A DNA stretch of 64,000 bases from Guadua angustifolia (lineage: Eukaryota > Streptophyta > Magnoliopsida > Poales > Poaceae). The position numbers and the translations under genes were made by a program. The stretch is from positions 1,240,001 to 1,304,000 of the forward strand of contig CM070503.1 of NCBI GenBank assembly GCA_036346375.1. Direction: 5' to 3'. Shown one piece after another: positions 21,758 through 31,913 of the stretch. How positions within the stretch are numbered: the first letter of the stretch is position 1; each line of letters starts with the position of its first letter. The notes under the pieces were generated by a model. It made no database searches. It saw only the letters and a program-made list of their open reading frames with translations, and had not been told where the DNA came from.

Positions 21758-21773
21758 ACAAAGCTGAACTTTT
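21758..21773 (-). repeat. Target-site duplication, right copy (LINE 19478-21757)
   Basis: ACAAAGCTGAACTTTT; identical to 19462-19477. Confidence 0.9.
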
Positions 21774-22264
21774 CAGGACGGATTATTTCAAACTGCATGC
21801 ACGCAACAAATTAACTAAAGCTAGCCGTCCTTTTGGGAGATGCATGGAATCAATTCAATTAATTAGGATTAGTTGGAACGATGAACCGGCCGGCAGCCTA
21901 ATTGATGCCGGCCATGAGCTAGCTAGCTAGCTAGGTGGAGGTGTTTAGTACCGATGCATGCACCTAGCTAGCCTAGGCGTGAATCGTAAAGCGCTTAGTT
22001 TGTGTAAACTAAGTATATAACTACCAGTAGCTAGCTAGCTAGCACTCCAGTTAATTAGCATGCAGTATGCGTGTGAACTTTTTGTACTGCAACCTGCAGC
22101 AACCTCTGCATGCTCTCATGCCTTTTGAGCGCCGCTGCATGATTAGCGGGTGAGTTTTAATTGTACGAATAAAGCTAAGCTTGGTAGCTAGCAAGTTTGC
22201 ATCGGTGCTTAATTGCCCTGCTAATTAAGTTTACTATACGTACGGGCGCCTTGCTAATCCTAGG

Positions 22265-22306
<42 letters not shown>

Positions 22307-22637
22307 ATTAGCTTAATTTCTTTCTTCCCCAGGATCAAGTGCTACCTACGCACGCATTCCTTGCCTCGTCCTTTAATTTCTACACGGCACGAGATACATG
22401 CATGCATGTAGTGCCTGCCACTGACCTTTAGGTATGGAAGAGCGTCGTGGTTTCATGCAGTGCAGTTCGATCGTGTGATAAGCTTCATCGCACAGAACAA
22501 TCCGGCCGGCCGGTCATCATCGATCCTTGTCAATGGAACAGCCTCGATCGGCAGAGGCAAGATGATGAGCAGTACCACCGAGTCAGTCCGGTTCTGCTGC
22601 CGCTCGATCGCGCACTTGCAATCCGGCCGGCTACCTT
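21774..22637. other. Intergenic stretch rich in CTAG/GCTAGC motifs
   Basis: Contains runs of GCTAGCTAG near 21917-21935 and 22029-22043 and a TC microsatellite at 22269-22305. No gene is visible. Confidence 0.6.
22269..22305 (+). repeat. TC microsatellite
   Basis: About eighteen TC dinucleotides. Confidence 0.95.
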
Positions 22638-23376
22638 TGTTGGAACTAGCTCAAGGATCAAACACGAACTCGTGGACACAAGAACAAGAAATACACCAAG
22701 AACAAACACACTTGTATATTCTTGCACTTAGCTCTCCGAGAATACAAGGAACACACACGTACTTTGAGACGCCTACCGACTCAAGATTACAACGGATCAC
22801 TTGAGTTAGCGTCTATCTTCTGTGTTCCTAGCTACTCTCTCCAAGGCATCTACTGCCCTACTTCGAGAGCTCGAGTACAGAATATATAGCACCTACGCCG
22901 AGGCTGCTCCCACGTCGTGGCCGAAACTTGCTCGTTGCTCAGTCCGCACGTACTGCTGCTTGCAGTTCGCTCCACTTAGCACGCTCCCACGTCGCGTGCC
23001 CTGAAGACTCGAGCGTAGCTCCTCGCGTCGTGCAGCTCGCCAGCTCCTTATGTCGCTGAAGACTCGGACGCCGCACTGCCACTGCGCCATCCGCTCATCC
23101 GGCTCTTGTACCATCGTGCGCACGTCCACCACAACAGCCACCAGCGATGCATGCATGACTCAGTCACTAACCTCCCTGCGCTACATGCAGGTACTCCCTG
23201 CGCTACAAGTGACCAAAAAAGGCTACGCGCATGCACATGCATACACTTGGCTGCATGCAACTAACTCTACTAATGACTAGATGACCACAACGCAAACTGA
23301 CGTACACATGCATGTACACAATTATAGCTTGTGCACTTATTCTAAACAACAAGATTATCACTAACAACCTTTCAGG
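22638..23376 (-). mobile_element. Solo LTR of a copia-like element
   Basis: A 739-bp sequence with ends TGTTGG...CTAACA, flanked on both sides by ACCTT (22633-22637 and 23377-23381). In minus orientation it starts TGTTAGTGATAATC, carries a TATA-like TGCTATATATTC (near 22885) and ends GAGCTAGTTCCAACA. No internal coding sequence is present, so the element was reduced by recombination between its two LTRs. Copia is inferred from the TGTTGG/CCAACA ends and size. Confidence 0.8.
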
Positions 23377-23633
23377 CATCCGATGTGATGCACCTTACAA
23401 GGGCAGTACGCTAGCTTGACCGAATATCAATAACTTCTTGTCGTCATCTTCTCATGTGCCACAATGCTTGCACAAGCGTGACAGGGCTCTTTTCGTCTTC
23501 CACCATGCTTGACACAGAGCTCCCCTGCGTGTCATCAACTAACTCAACCTGTCATGGAGAACATGGTTCAAGATATCCGATTCCCTGCCCTTCGTACTGC
23601 AGGTAGAACAATACAACCTTGAGTAGGAATTTT

Positions 23634-23716
23634 TTTTTTTAAAAAAAAAGAAAAACTGGCCAGGAGCTCTAGCATTTTATTAAAGGAGAAGCGCGCGAGC
23701 CAACCGAGCAAGGCTC
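23634..23716 (-). mobile_element. LINE 3'-tail insertion (83 bp) in the PHD exon
   Basis: A very short 5'-truncated LINE tail: minus-strand GCTCGCGCGCTTCTCCTTTA, AATAAAATGCTAGAGCTCC and an A/T-rich end. GGAATTTT at 23626-23633 and 23717-23724 forms an 8-bp target duplication. Removing the insert and one copy rejoins ...RPAVKIP to TQG and YCSTC of the PHD finger. Confidence 0.7.
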
Positions 23717-23896
23717 GGAATTTTAACAGCGGGTCTAATGCACTCAAAGTGGAACATGGTTTCACATCAAGTGCAGTTGAGGATTCCTTGGCCATCTGCC
23801 CTTTCCCTACAATGCTTGCAAATGCAAGTTTTGTACAATCCATCCGCCTCAGTTGGATTTGACTTCGTAGAAACACCAGAAACGCATGGGGTCAAC

Positions 23897-23912
23897 TGCA
23901 TGATGGTGATTT
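23897..23912 (-). repeat. Target-site duplication, left copy (LINE 23913-25451)
   Basis: TGCATGATGGTGATTT; identical to 25452-25467. On the minus strand it encodes NHHHA of the PHD exon. Confidence 0.9.
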
Positions 23913-25451
23913 TTTTTAGATCAAAAGGACATCAAACTGATGCCCCAGTTCCATTTATGAAACCAGAAGAGTTTAATACCAGTCCATACAAAACTTTCAC
24001 CAACTATCAGCCAGCAACAACCGTAAATAAACCCAGGAACAAAAAAACGCCAAGGGGCACAACGCCAGAATACAGCAGCTCAAGCGAGACTCCACCAGCC
24101 AAAACGCCATTTCAACAAAAAACACACACCACCAACACACGCCAGAAGTTGATTCACCGGCCAAAACTCATACAGCCAAAAAACGCCATTTCACCAGAAA
24201 TCACACACCACCAACACTACCAGAAGTTGAACTCCATCTTCACATCACACCGCCCTGACATTCCAAGGCCAACGGCACCTGAACACTGGTTTCTAAACTT
24301 TTACAAAACAGCATAACGTTGTCCTCCATCTCCCCTGTGAACAGCGGATTCCAGTCCCTTAGTAACAACAGATTTTTTCTCCAAATGCTTTTCACACTTA
24401 ACCAGCCCTGAAATCGAAAAATCATGTTATTTATAATCTTCCAAATACTCCAAAGGGTAGCAGCACAAATCGAGTTAAGAGCACCATTCTTAGAATTACT
24501 CAACCAAAAACGCGCAATTGACTCAAGGTTACAGCCAATATCAATACCAAAAAAAACTGAAATCATACTCCAGACATTCTGAGCCACAACACAATCGAAA
24601 AAGATATGCTTAACCAATTCATTCTCGTTACAGCAATAGCAATCACACCCTTTATCAATACCTCTTTTCAACAAATTATGTTTAGTCATAAGTTTGTTGT
24701 GAGAAAGTAACCAAAGAAAAACCTGAACCCTAGGAGGAACAATTAGTTTCCAAACAGCAGGAATAAAAACCGGAATAACCCCCCTAAAGTTAATAATAGC
24801 ATAAAGAGATTTAACCAAGTAAACACCTTTACTAGAATACTGCCACACCAAGGAATCATCCTCATTAGACAATGTAATACTGTTAGCCACCTCTACAAAC
24901 TCAAACCATCTAATCATCAAGTTTTCCGAGAAAGGCCTTCTAAAGGTGCACCTAACATTAGTTCCACCCCAAATGTCAACAATAGAACCACCTTTTTCAT
25001 TAACCAAATCAAATGTCTTCCCAAAATCTAACTTTTTTCCCATTTCCAACCAGCCATCTATAACCAAATTTAGTGGCCTAAGCAGCCCAAAGGATACGCC
25101 TTTCCAAAACACAAAAGCATGATCAGGATGACAGGCAAAGATATTAGGGTTATCGGTCTTATATTTAAACCTAAGCAAGTCTATCCATTGCTTGTTTTCA
25201 TTGGCATATAACCTTTTAATCCAAAAAGCTATCAAGCACATATTAAGATCTCTAATATTAGGAATTCCCAGCCCACTATAATCCTTTTTCATACAAACTA
25301 AATTCCAATTAGCTAAATGTAGTTTATTATGCCCTTCAAAATCATTCCAAAAATAACTCGCCAAATGAGAATTTAAAAGATCAAGAGTTCATTTAGGAAA
25401 TTTGAAGAAAGACATCAAACACATGGGAATACTCGATAAACAAGCTTTAAT
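23913..25451 (-). mobile_element. LINE, 5'-truncated, with zf-RVT C-terminal domain
   Basis: Flanked by 16-bp target duplications TGCATGATGGTGATTT at 23897-23912 and 25452-25467, with the poly(A) end at the left copy. Only the last part of ORF2 remains. It begins near the RT thumb (CLMSFFKFPK), has a TGA in place of the usual Trp, and runs on as one frame to 24240. Confidence 0.9.
24240..25364 (-). pseudogene. LINE ORF2 C-terminus (zf-RVT region)
   Basis: A 374-codon open frame remains uninterrupted, which is long for a dead element. It starts in the post-RT region (YFWNDFEGHNKLHLANWNLV, KKDYSGLGIPNIRDLN). It ends with the Cys/His-rich zf-RVT domain (PF13966): VWKLIVPPRVQVFLWLLSHN, then CDCYCCNENELVKHIFFDC. 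The RT catalytic domain and endonuclease are absent, so the product has no activity of its own. The frame has no proper start; the ATG at 25364 is internal to ORF2. Confidence 0.85.
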
Positions 25452-25467
25452 TGCATGATGGTGATTT
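25452..25467 (-). repeat. Target-site duplication, right copy (LINE 23913-25451)
   Basis: TGCATGATGGTGATTT; identical to 23897-23912. Confidence 0.9.
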
Positions 25468-26695
25468 GAGTTCTTCTTTGGGACTTTACCAGCAACATCG
25501 ATCAACTAAACTCGTTTCCTGCAATGAAGTCTAATATAATAAGCAAAACTATTATGACTACTGAAGACACTGACCCAGCAGTCAGTATACATGCCAAAAC
25601 ACGAACAACTTACCTCCGTCTTGAGTTCAGTCACCTCAACTTCAGAAATGCCACAAGCCTATTAAAAACTTGTTATTAGCAGCATGCACCACAAGAGGAA
25701 TGCCTTCAAACATTTGAAACAACAGCAACATATACAAGATAATTTGCGACAAGCATGGGTTCATTGGTAACATTGTTTTCAGTAGCACTCCATTGAGCTA
25801 GGCAGTAGGCACTATCGAATGTTTGTTCATTGGATGGCGTAGTTATATTGCATTTCCATACTCCAGTACTCCTTCTACTTAGCCGAGCATGTGGTGTCCG
25901 CTATATGCTATGCTATCCTCTACCAAAAAGAAGAAGAAAATGTTGGCCGTTGTGCTTCCACTACACTATATAGGGCACTGATTAATAAACAGCTGCATGC
26001 TCCATCTTTGCATTGATTTTGTTAAAATCAATTATAGTATCGGATTTGTTTCCATGGAAATTTCTGTGCAGCAAATCACGGCAAATTTCTCTGAAACTAA
26101 AATGTCAAGGAGAATATTGTTGCAGATGGCTTTATTGGCATCCAAGGATGCTAAGATCCCGTTGCCTGATGCAATGGTTGGATCAGTCATCCGAGGCTGG
26201 TTGCTTGCATCTGGCCGTCTGTCATCTGCATTACCCTGGTAACCATCAAGGGAGAGAGTTACACAAGTGGAAAATCTTATGCTTGACGACATGAGTAAGT
26301 CAGTAGATGCAGCTGCGGCAGCTTTGTCACTCGCACCTGTAGGCTCGAAGAGCTGCATGCTTCGAATAAAACGATCCGTTGTTTTACCCATGGATTGGCA
26401 AGAGTAATGTTTAAGTGCATCGCGGATGCAGGCACGGATGCCACCAGCTTCATCTATATATATGTGGTGATTGCAATAAATTCTCCAGAGTGGCCTTGCA
26501 GCTACTCCAGTCCAGTGACGAGAGTTGTGCTCCTTTCATAGTCGTCCTGGCGGGAGCTGGGCTTGTAACGTCAAGTTTCAGAACCGAAACAGCTCCTGGT
26601 CACTCCTAGCCTTCCTTGCTCAGGTGAGCCTAGGACCTGTTGTCGCATTCACACGTCATCGCTTGCTGCACACCAGTCCGTGCAGAGTATCCTTA

Positions 26696-27021
26696 GGCTA
26701 TTCCCAGTGGATGGTAACATACTCATTTAATGTATGCCACATAAGCATTTTTGATGATGTGGTAAGAGAGTTAAGAGAGGGAGAGAAGAAAGCTGTATCT
26801 TGAGGAAGATACTACTTGAACATGAAATCATAGACATTGAAACTTGAATCATCTAAGTGGCCCACAATTCATACTCTTATACACATCTAGCATTTAATTA
26901 TCTTGTAGGGACTAAGAAACAATCCATAATACCATGCATTGGGATAGTTGTATCTTCTATAATATCATAAGACATGACAGCTTTGGATATTGTGATAAGA
27001 TACAATGCACTGTGAATAGCC
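26696..27021. mobile_element. Tourist-like MITE (PIF/Harbinger type)
   Basis: Ends GGCTATTCCCAGTG and CACTGTGAATAGCC are inverted repeats (13 of 14 match). Both are flanked by TTA (26693-26695 and 27022-27024), the target duplication typical of PIF/Harbinger elements. 326 bp, AT-rich, non-coding. Confidence 0.8.
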
Positions 27022-27024
27022 TTA

Positions 27025-27454
27025 GCTCACCTCCAAGGTTGTGTCGTCGCATCTTACTCTCGTGAGCTGCTGCCCTCACTTGTTCTCGTGGGGCCCACTC
27101 ACACATACATAAGCTAAGCCTGCCTTCACTTGTGAATCTATGATAGTACTCAGTTTAGTGCAGGTAGTACGTACTCTTGAAGAAAATTACTTTACAGGGT
27201 AACATGCATGCAACCAAATAGTACATCAATCGCCAAAGTGAAAGTGATGATCAGGATTGTCTCAAACTCATTATCAGCTCTTGATGTAGATCGTCAATCC
27301 TCACTCTTATCAACCATCGGAAAGGATCACCATCAACTAAGGTTCATGACAGATCCACTTTAAATTTCATCAAAATGACAAATTGCCAGTCAACAAATCA
27401 AGGTTAGAGTAAATTGCAATCGTGTCATTAATAAAGAACCAAGAGACTTCTCAC
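27025..27454. other. Gene-free stretch
   Basis: No open frame or repeat of note was seen. It lies between the Tourist-like element and the downstream copy of CHR24 exon 16. Confidence 0.5.
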
Positions 27455-27549
27455 ATGACAGGCTGCTGACCATCCTCCTCTTGCAATTTGTGCTGGGTAA
27501 GGGAAACATCAAATCCCTGTGCTAGCAAACTAAAAAGCTCATTTATGTC
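27455..27549 (-). pseudogene. Extra copy of CHR24 exon 16
   Basis: 95 bases, the same length as exon 16 of the intact gene (34078-34172). It reads DINELFSLLAQGFDVSLTQH and KLQEEDGQQPVM; the parent has DIQELFSLPQQGFDVSLTQK. The acceptor (CAG) and donor (GT, here GTGAGA) are kept and there is no stop. It lies 5.3 kb downstream of the CHR24 stop codon, so it cannot serve that transcript in the normal order. Confidence 0.85.
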
Positions 27550-27670
27550 CTGAAGGTACAAACAAATGCGAGAAAAGGAACCAACCACAACTTCCAATAC
27601 GGTATTATGATATAATGCAAAATATGCCAAAATCTGAAGTTTGTAGTTATGATCTACAAGAAAAGCTATG

Positions 27671-27675
27671 GCGTA
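27671..27675. repeat. Target-site duplication, left (GCGTA)
   Basis: Identical to 30871-30875; directly precedes TGTAACAG. Confidence 0.75.
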
Positions 27676-30600
27676 TGTAACAGACCGCCCTTTTTAGGGG
27701 GGGTGCGTATAAATACCATCACAGCTACCCAGGACTTTAGCTGTAGGTAATTAAGTGTACATTGCCAAACATAAAACAAATGCGAATATTTTCTAGATAA
27801 ACTAAGGGCCAGAGTTTTACAAAAGGTGCGGCTGGCACCAGATACATTACCAAAATAACCACAGGAAAGACTCGAGCAGATAGATCAAGGCCTTCAAAAC
27901 CAAATAGCATCGCCATCTACGTTCTCCTGGAACTCGTCATCTTCTTGAAATTCTAAAAGATAGGTTAGGAGCAAGGGTGAGTACACAACCGTACTCAACA
28001 AACCACACGGAAATTCTGAATATTACATACAATGGTAAACAAAAGCAGGCATAGGTTTTAAGTATTGTGGATGCAAGTTGCAAGTATTAGTTTTTTTTTA
28101 TTTTACATTTGAAACACAAATCATAATTAGCAGTATAATCATGGGGGGGTTCTTTTGCAAAGTTCACATCATCGTCATATTTTAATTAAGAAAGCTACAG
28201 GGACGCAGTTATAGGAATCACCCTAAATTAACTCAGCTTCATTAACCGGAAGCACGGCGTATTCGAATACCATTGATATCACTCTGCAGAGGTGCTCAGC
28301 TTTACCCACAAGATATCTTCGACCGTTAATGCCACACGTGAATAACATGCAACTTTAATGCATGCGGCCGGGCCGGGATAATCATAGCATTCCGTTGGAC
28401 TTCCCTCTTTTAGCTCCTACCCAGTAGGCTAAAATGGACCCATCGTACCCCAGGACCCCACGGGCCAATGCGGGATTAGCGGCCTGGTCACGGTGGATAC
28501 CTACTGTTGTGAGAACCGATGGCCGCACCATCCCTGTTCCACCCCGGTCGCTTAACGGCCCATTCTCTTACCAGAATCAGGAGCTACTTCCTGTAGGTAT
28601 TCAAAAGGGGAGTACAATGTACTGAGCTATGTTGGGCCAAGTCAACGGAATTGGCCGGCTCAACTTGTGGTTGAGCGGGATCTGAAGTTATTTACTTTGC
28701 CCAAGACATCGGTCCTTAAATGCCAAAGACTTGGCCAAATGACATACCGCAACCCTTTGGTACCATCGGTACCACCACCAACCACAACCTGGCCTCGTCA
28801 TCGGTTGGGGATTGGGCTGGCATCCACCTCTCGTGGTCCGCCCAATTAGGGGGCCCGAACCGTAGCAATTTTTGGAAAATCACCCGAGCCATCCCTCGGA
28901 GATTTTAAACTAATTCAACTAAGAGTGAGATTATAATTACCGCTATTCTACGGTGGTTCAATATTTTATAACCTAGGGTTAAAAGGGAGTTAGGGCATAA
29001 CAACGGTTCAACATTTGGTATTATCTAAGCATGTCATTCGAAACTACCACATTTTCTAGTTTTATGAAATACCAAAATAATGCAATACAGAAATATATAC
29101 ATATACTTGTAACGGAACTGGGTTCAACATGTTCAAGGAGTGTGGCTTGCCTTGCGTGATCGAGGTTTCGCCTAAAAGGAGTTAGTCGATGTCGGTATCG
29201 GCCCCGACGGCTCTTGTTCTGCGACACTCATGGATCGCTCTGCTCCGAGATTTGTGCCCACGGTTGCCCTGACGTCGAATCTAGCGTGAAGAAACGCAAA
29301 CGATAAATAAACGAACAAAACAAAATAAAGAAAAGAAACGAAAAAGAAAACGAGAGAGAAAATGGCCGGATTAGGGTTCAGGGGCATTTCAGGAATTTTC
29401 TGAACTTGGTTTGGCGAAACGGAGATCATTTTTGGACTCAGCGGCTCGAATCGGTCAAGAATATGTATTTTTGGCATTTTTGGATTTTGGGAATTTTTGG
29501 GGATTTTTCTGGAATTTTGTGGATTTTTTCGGAATTTCTAAATTAATTTTCAGGTTTTAAATATGAAACAAACCCGAAAAGAAATAAAGGAAACCGAAAA
29601 AAAGAAATGGGCCGCACAGGAGTTCTCGGCCCATGCGCGAATCGGCCGGCCAGTAGCCAAGACGGCCTCTGCTGATCTTGACAAAGGGGCCATGATCAAG
29701 GATCGAGCGAGGAAGCTGATAGGCGGGGCCCAGCTACAGCGAGCGAGGAGGCGCGTTGACAAAGTTAGCCTGGCACGCGCAAGACAAGGGTGAGTGACGC
29801 TGGGACCAAGCGATGGGGCGGTGACATGCGAGCCCGCATGATGAGGGAAAAAAGGAGGAAGCGAAGTGTGGTCATGCAGGAATGAAGGAACGGCCGAAGC
29901 CTGGGAAGAAGGACATGGCGCGGGCGGAACAAGGCCGGAGAGGGGAAAAGAGATGGCGGTGGAGCAGTAGGGGCTTACGGCGAACCTGAGGGCGAGGAGA
30001 AACGGGCGGAAGAGAAAACGGAGCGGCCGGGCGGCGGGAGGGCACCGGAGGCGAAGGAGGTGACTTGTGATTCGGCGAACTAGGCGCGAGGGAGGGCGAA
30101 TGGATGGGTGGGAGGAAAATAGGAGCTTACGGCGAAGCCGGAGGTGGAGGAAAATGTGTGGGGGAATGAGTGGAGGCACGCGGCGACGGGTTTTGGCCGG
30201 ACACGGAGAAGACGACTGCGGGGCGAGCAAATGGAGGCGCGAGAGCTTGGAAGGGATAGCGGCACACGCGGAGGAGGTTGCTACGGTCCCGGCGCATCGA
30301 AAATGGAGGGGAATCTGGGCTTCATACGCGCGGGGCAGAGAGAGAGGGTGAGCTCGGGCCAGGGAGAGAGAAATGGCATCGGCGAGCTCGCTGCAACGAC
30401 TGGACGAGTCATTCATCATGGCGACGGCGAAAATGAATGCGGAGGGGGTGGGTGAGGCGACAGGGGTCAGCAATGATGGAAAGGCGCGCTGTTGCTCAAA
30501 ATAGGGCGCGGCGATTTGCTGGCGAGCGGAGGCGATAGAGGATACTTCGGGGAAGAAGACAAGGTGGCGAGGTAATGGCGACATGACGCGGTGCAGTGGA

Positions 30601-30870
30601 GGCGGATTCATGGATGAGGAAGCGCTTGGACCGATCAAGCAATGGGCAAGCAAAGGACCCAAGCAAAGGCGAGGTGGGGAAGAAGAACAGAAAAGTTGGC
30701 TCGGTAGAGAAAGTGCAGGCGAAAAGAGGGAAAGCGGGAACTTGGGGTTTTGCCGAATTGGGAAAGGGGCTCAAAAATGAGTTAAAGACATCCGGGAATA
30801 ACTTGCAAAAATTTCAAATAAATTCAATAAAATCGAATGCAACCATTTTTGAAATTTTTGGGTTATTTCA
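27676..30870 (-). mobile_element. Solo LTR (gypsy-type), 3195 bp
   Basis: Ends TGTAACAGACCG and GGGTTATTTCA (TG...CA), flanked by identical 5-base duplications GCGTA at 27671-27675 and 30871-30875. The minus orientation is suggested by the 27665-28020 segment, which reads on the minus strand like the 3' end of grass gypsy LTRs (TTGAGTACGG, GTACTCACCCTTGC). No retroelement protein domains are inside. The Pro/Ser-rich open frame of 370 codons at 29550-30662 shows no family resemblance and is probably a by-product of GC-rich LTR sequence. The insertion sits at the second base of the intron behind the copied CHR24 exon 15. Confidence 0.8.
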
Positions 30871-30875
30871 GCGTA
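30871..30875. repeat. Target-site duplication, right (GCGTA)
   Basis: Directly follows TTATTTCA. The last base overlaps the donor GT of the copied exon 15 (minus strand). Confidence 0.75.
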
Positions 30876-30876
30876 C

Positions 30877-30944
30877 CTCCTGGATGAGTATTGTGTTTGT
30901 TCTTTGTGTTCCATGGCTGTCCTAAAAAGATCTCCCTTGAAGAC
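30877..30944 (-). pseudogene. Extra copy of CHR24 exon 15
   Basis: 68 bases against 69 in the parent exon (34256-34324). It reads VFKGDLFRTAMEHKEQTQY; the parent has VFKGALFRTATEHKEQTRY. The acceptor TTTCAG is kept. The donor GT is at 30876-30875, directly at the target duplication of the solo LTR. One base is missing near the 3' end, so the exon would shift the frame. Confidence 0.85.
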
Positions 30945-31038
30945 CTGAAATAGAAAAAAAATAGAAATTGCATTTGTAACTTAGCTTTTTGTTGATCCCT
31001 AAAATAACTTGTTGTGTTCCATGTAGCAACAATCAACA

Positions 31039-31294
31039 CTCCCTCCGGTTCACAAAAACTTGTCGATTTGGGATACGTACAGGCAAACATTGAAAACTTT
31101 AGCTATTGATATATTTTTAAATATTTAGATTAGATGCATAAAAATCATATGCATAGATTCGTCTTGAAACGTACTTTCGTAATTTTATAATTTTATTATA
31201 TTTTTAATATATTATAATAGAAATTTGTAGTCAAAGTTGAGTTTTAGAGACCATATTGATATCTAAAATGACAACTATTTGTGACCATATGGAG
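31039..31294. mobile_element. Stowaway-like MITE, degenerate
   Basis: The left end CTCCCTCCGGTTCACAAA is typical of grass Stowaway elements. The right end TTTGTGACCATATGGAG is a decayed inverted copy followed by TA. AT-rich, no coding. Confidence 0.6.
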
Positions 31295-31419
31295 TATAAA
31301 AGAAAGTTTGAGCTGTTGGAAAAGGTAGGTTTCTAGGGAGAGAGGAGAGATTGAACTGGCACTGTTCTAATTTTTCTTATAAGCCCTTCCATAGTACACT
31401 TCTACATTTAACACTTTAA

Positions 31420-31497
31420 AAACCAGCAGTTTGTATATGTTTTCCCCAATGGTCCCACAAGTCATCAAGTGATATACAATCGCATCTTTAGAGCTTG
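31420..31497 (-). pseudogene. Partial extra copy of CHR24 exon 14
   Basis: The minus strand reads KDAIVYHLMTCGTIGENIYK, against KDVIVYRLMTSGTIEEKIYK in the parent exon (34709-34820). Only the 3' two thirds are present; upstream, unrelated sequence takes over. The parent donor context is changed to CTGGTTTTT, so splicing is doubtful. Confidence 0.8.
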
Positions 31498-31656
31498 TTT
31501 GGGGAGCTGCGGCTGGACTGAAAAGTTGCTTTTGATTTATTGGATTGTAAAACAACTGTAGCTGGCGACTGTGGCTTTTCTTATTATGCTGTTTAACAAA
31601 CTGGCTATTGCAGTTGTAGCTTTTGAGGGTCAACTAAGCGGAAAGGTAACAATATA

Positions 31657-31912
31657 CTCCCTCCATTCCAAAATATAGGGTATATTAGAATTCAAAAAGT
31701 CTTTTAAAGTAAACTTTGACCATTAATTTCTGTTATAATATATTATAAATTGTTATGAAACTAACAATAATTGAAAGATAAGTGAAATATGGATCAATTG
31801 ATACATCTTTTGTAAATTAAACATGCACATAATTTGACTAATTCTTTATCAAATTTTATGTAATTTGACTTTTCTGAATTTTAATATGCTCTATATTTTG
31901 GAATGGAGGGAG
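31657..31912. mobile_element. Stowaway MITE
   Basis: Terminal inverted repeats CTCCCTCCATTCCAAAATAT and its reverse complement at the right end, flanked by TA on both sides (31655-31656 and 31913-31914). 256 bp. Confidence 0.9.
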
Positions 31913-31913
31913 T

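Larger units (their letters stand above)
23600..26391 (-). pseudogene. PHD-finger protein gene remnant, split by two LINE insertions
   Basis: Minus-strand pieces in consistent order. 26391-26032 reads SDKAAAAASTDLLMSSSIRF, MTDPTIASGNGILASLD and NNILLDILVSEKFAV. 25664-25618 reads ACGISEVEVTELKTE and ends at GTAAGT. A finger exon runs from about 25500 leftwards: VAGKVPKKNSNHHHAVDPMR, then EADGLYKTCICKHCRERADG, FHFECIRPAVKIP and finally YCSTC at about 23605. Cys pairs CKHC and YCSTC with FHFEC fit a PHD (C4HC3) zinc finger, a chromatin-reading fold. A TGA replaces the codon before the second Cys of the middle pair, and two one-base frameshifts are present. LINE insertions at 23634-23716 and 23913-25451 interrupt the exon, both with target duplications. 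Overall it resembles rice EHD3-type PHD proteins, which is a tentative recollection. Confidence 0.55.

Noticed and set aside
29550..30662. 370-codon minus-strand open frame
   Set aside because: It lies wholly inside the solo LTR, is rich in Pro, Ser, Leu and Arg, shows no known motif, and other long frames overlap it on the opposite strand; typical of GC-rich LTR sequence.
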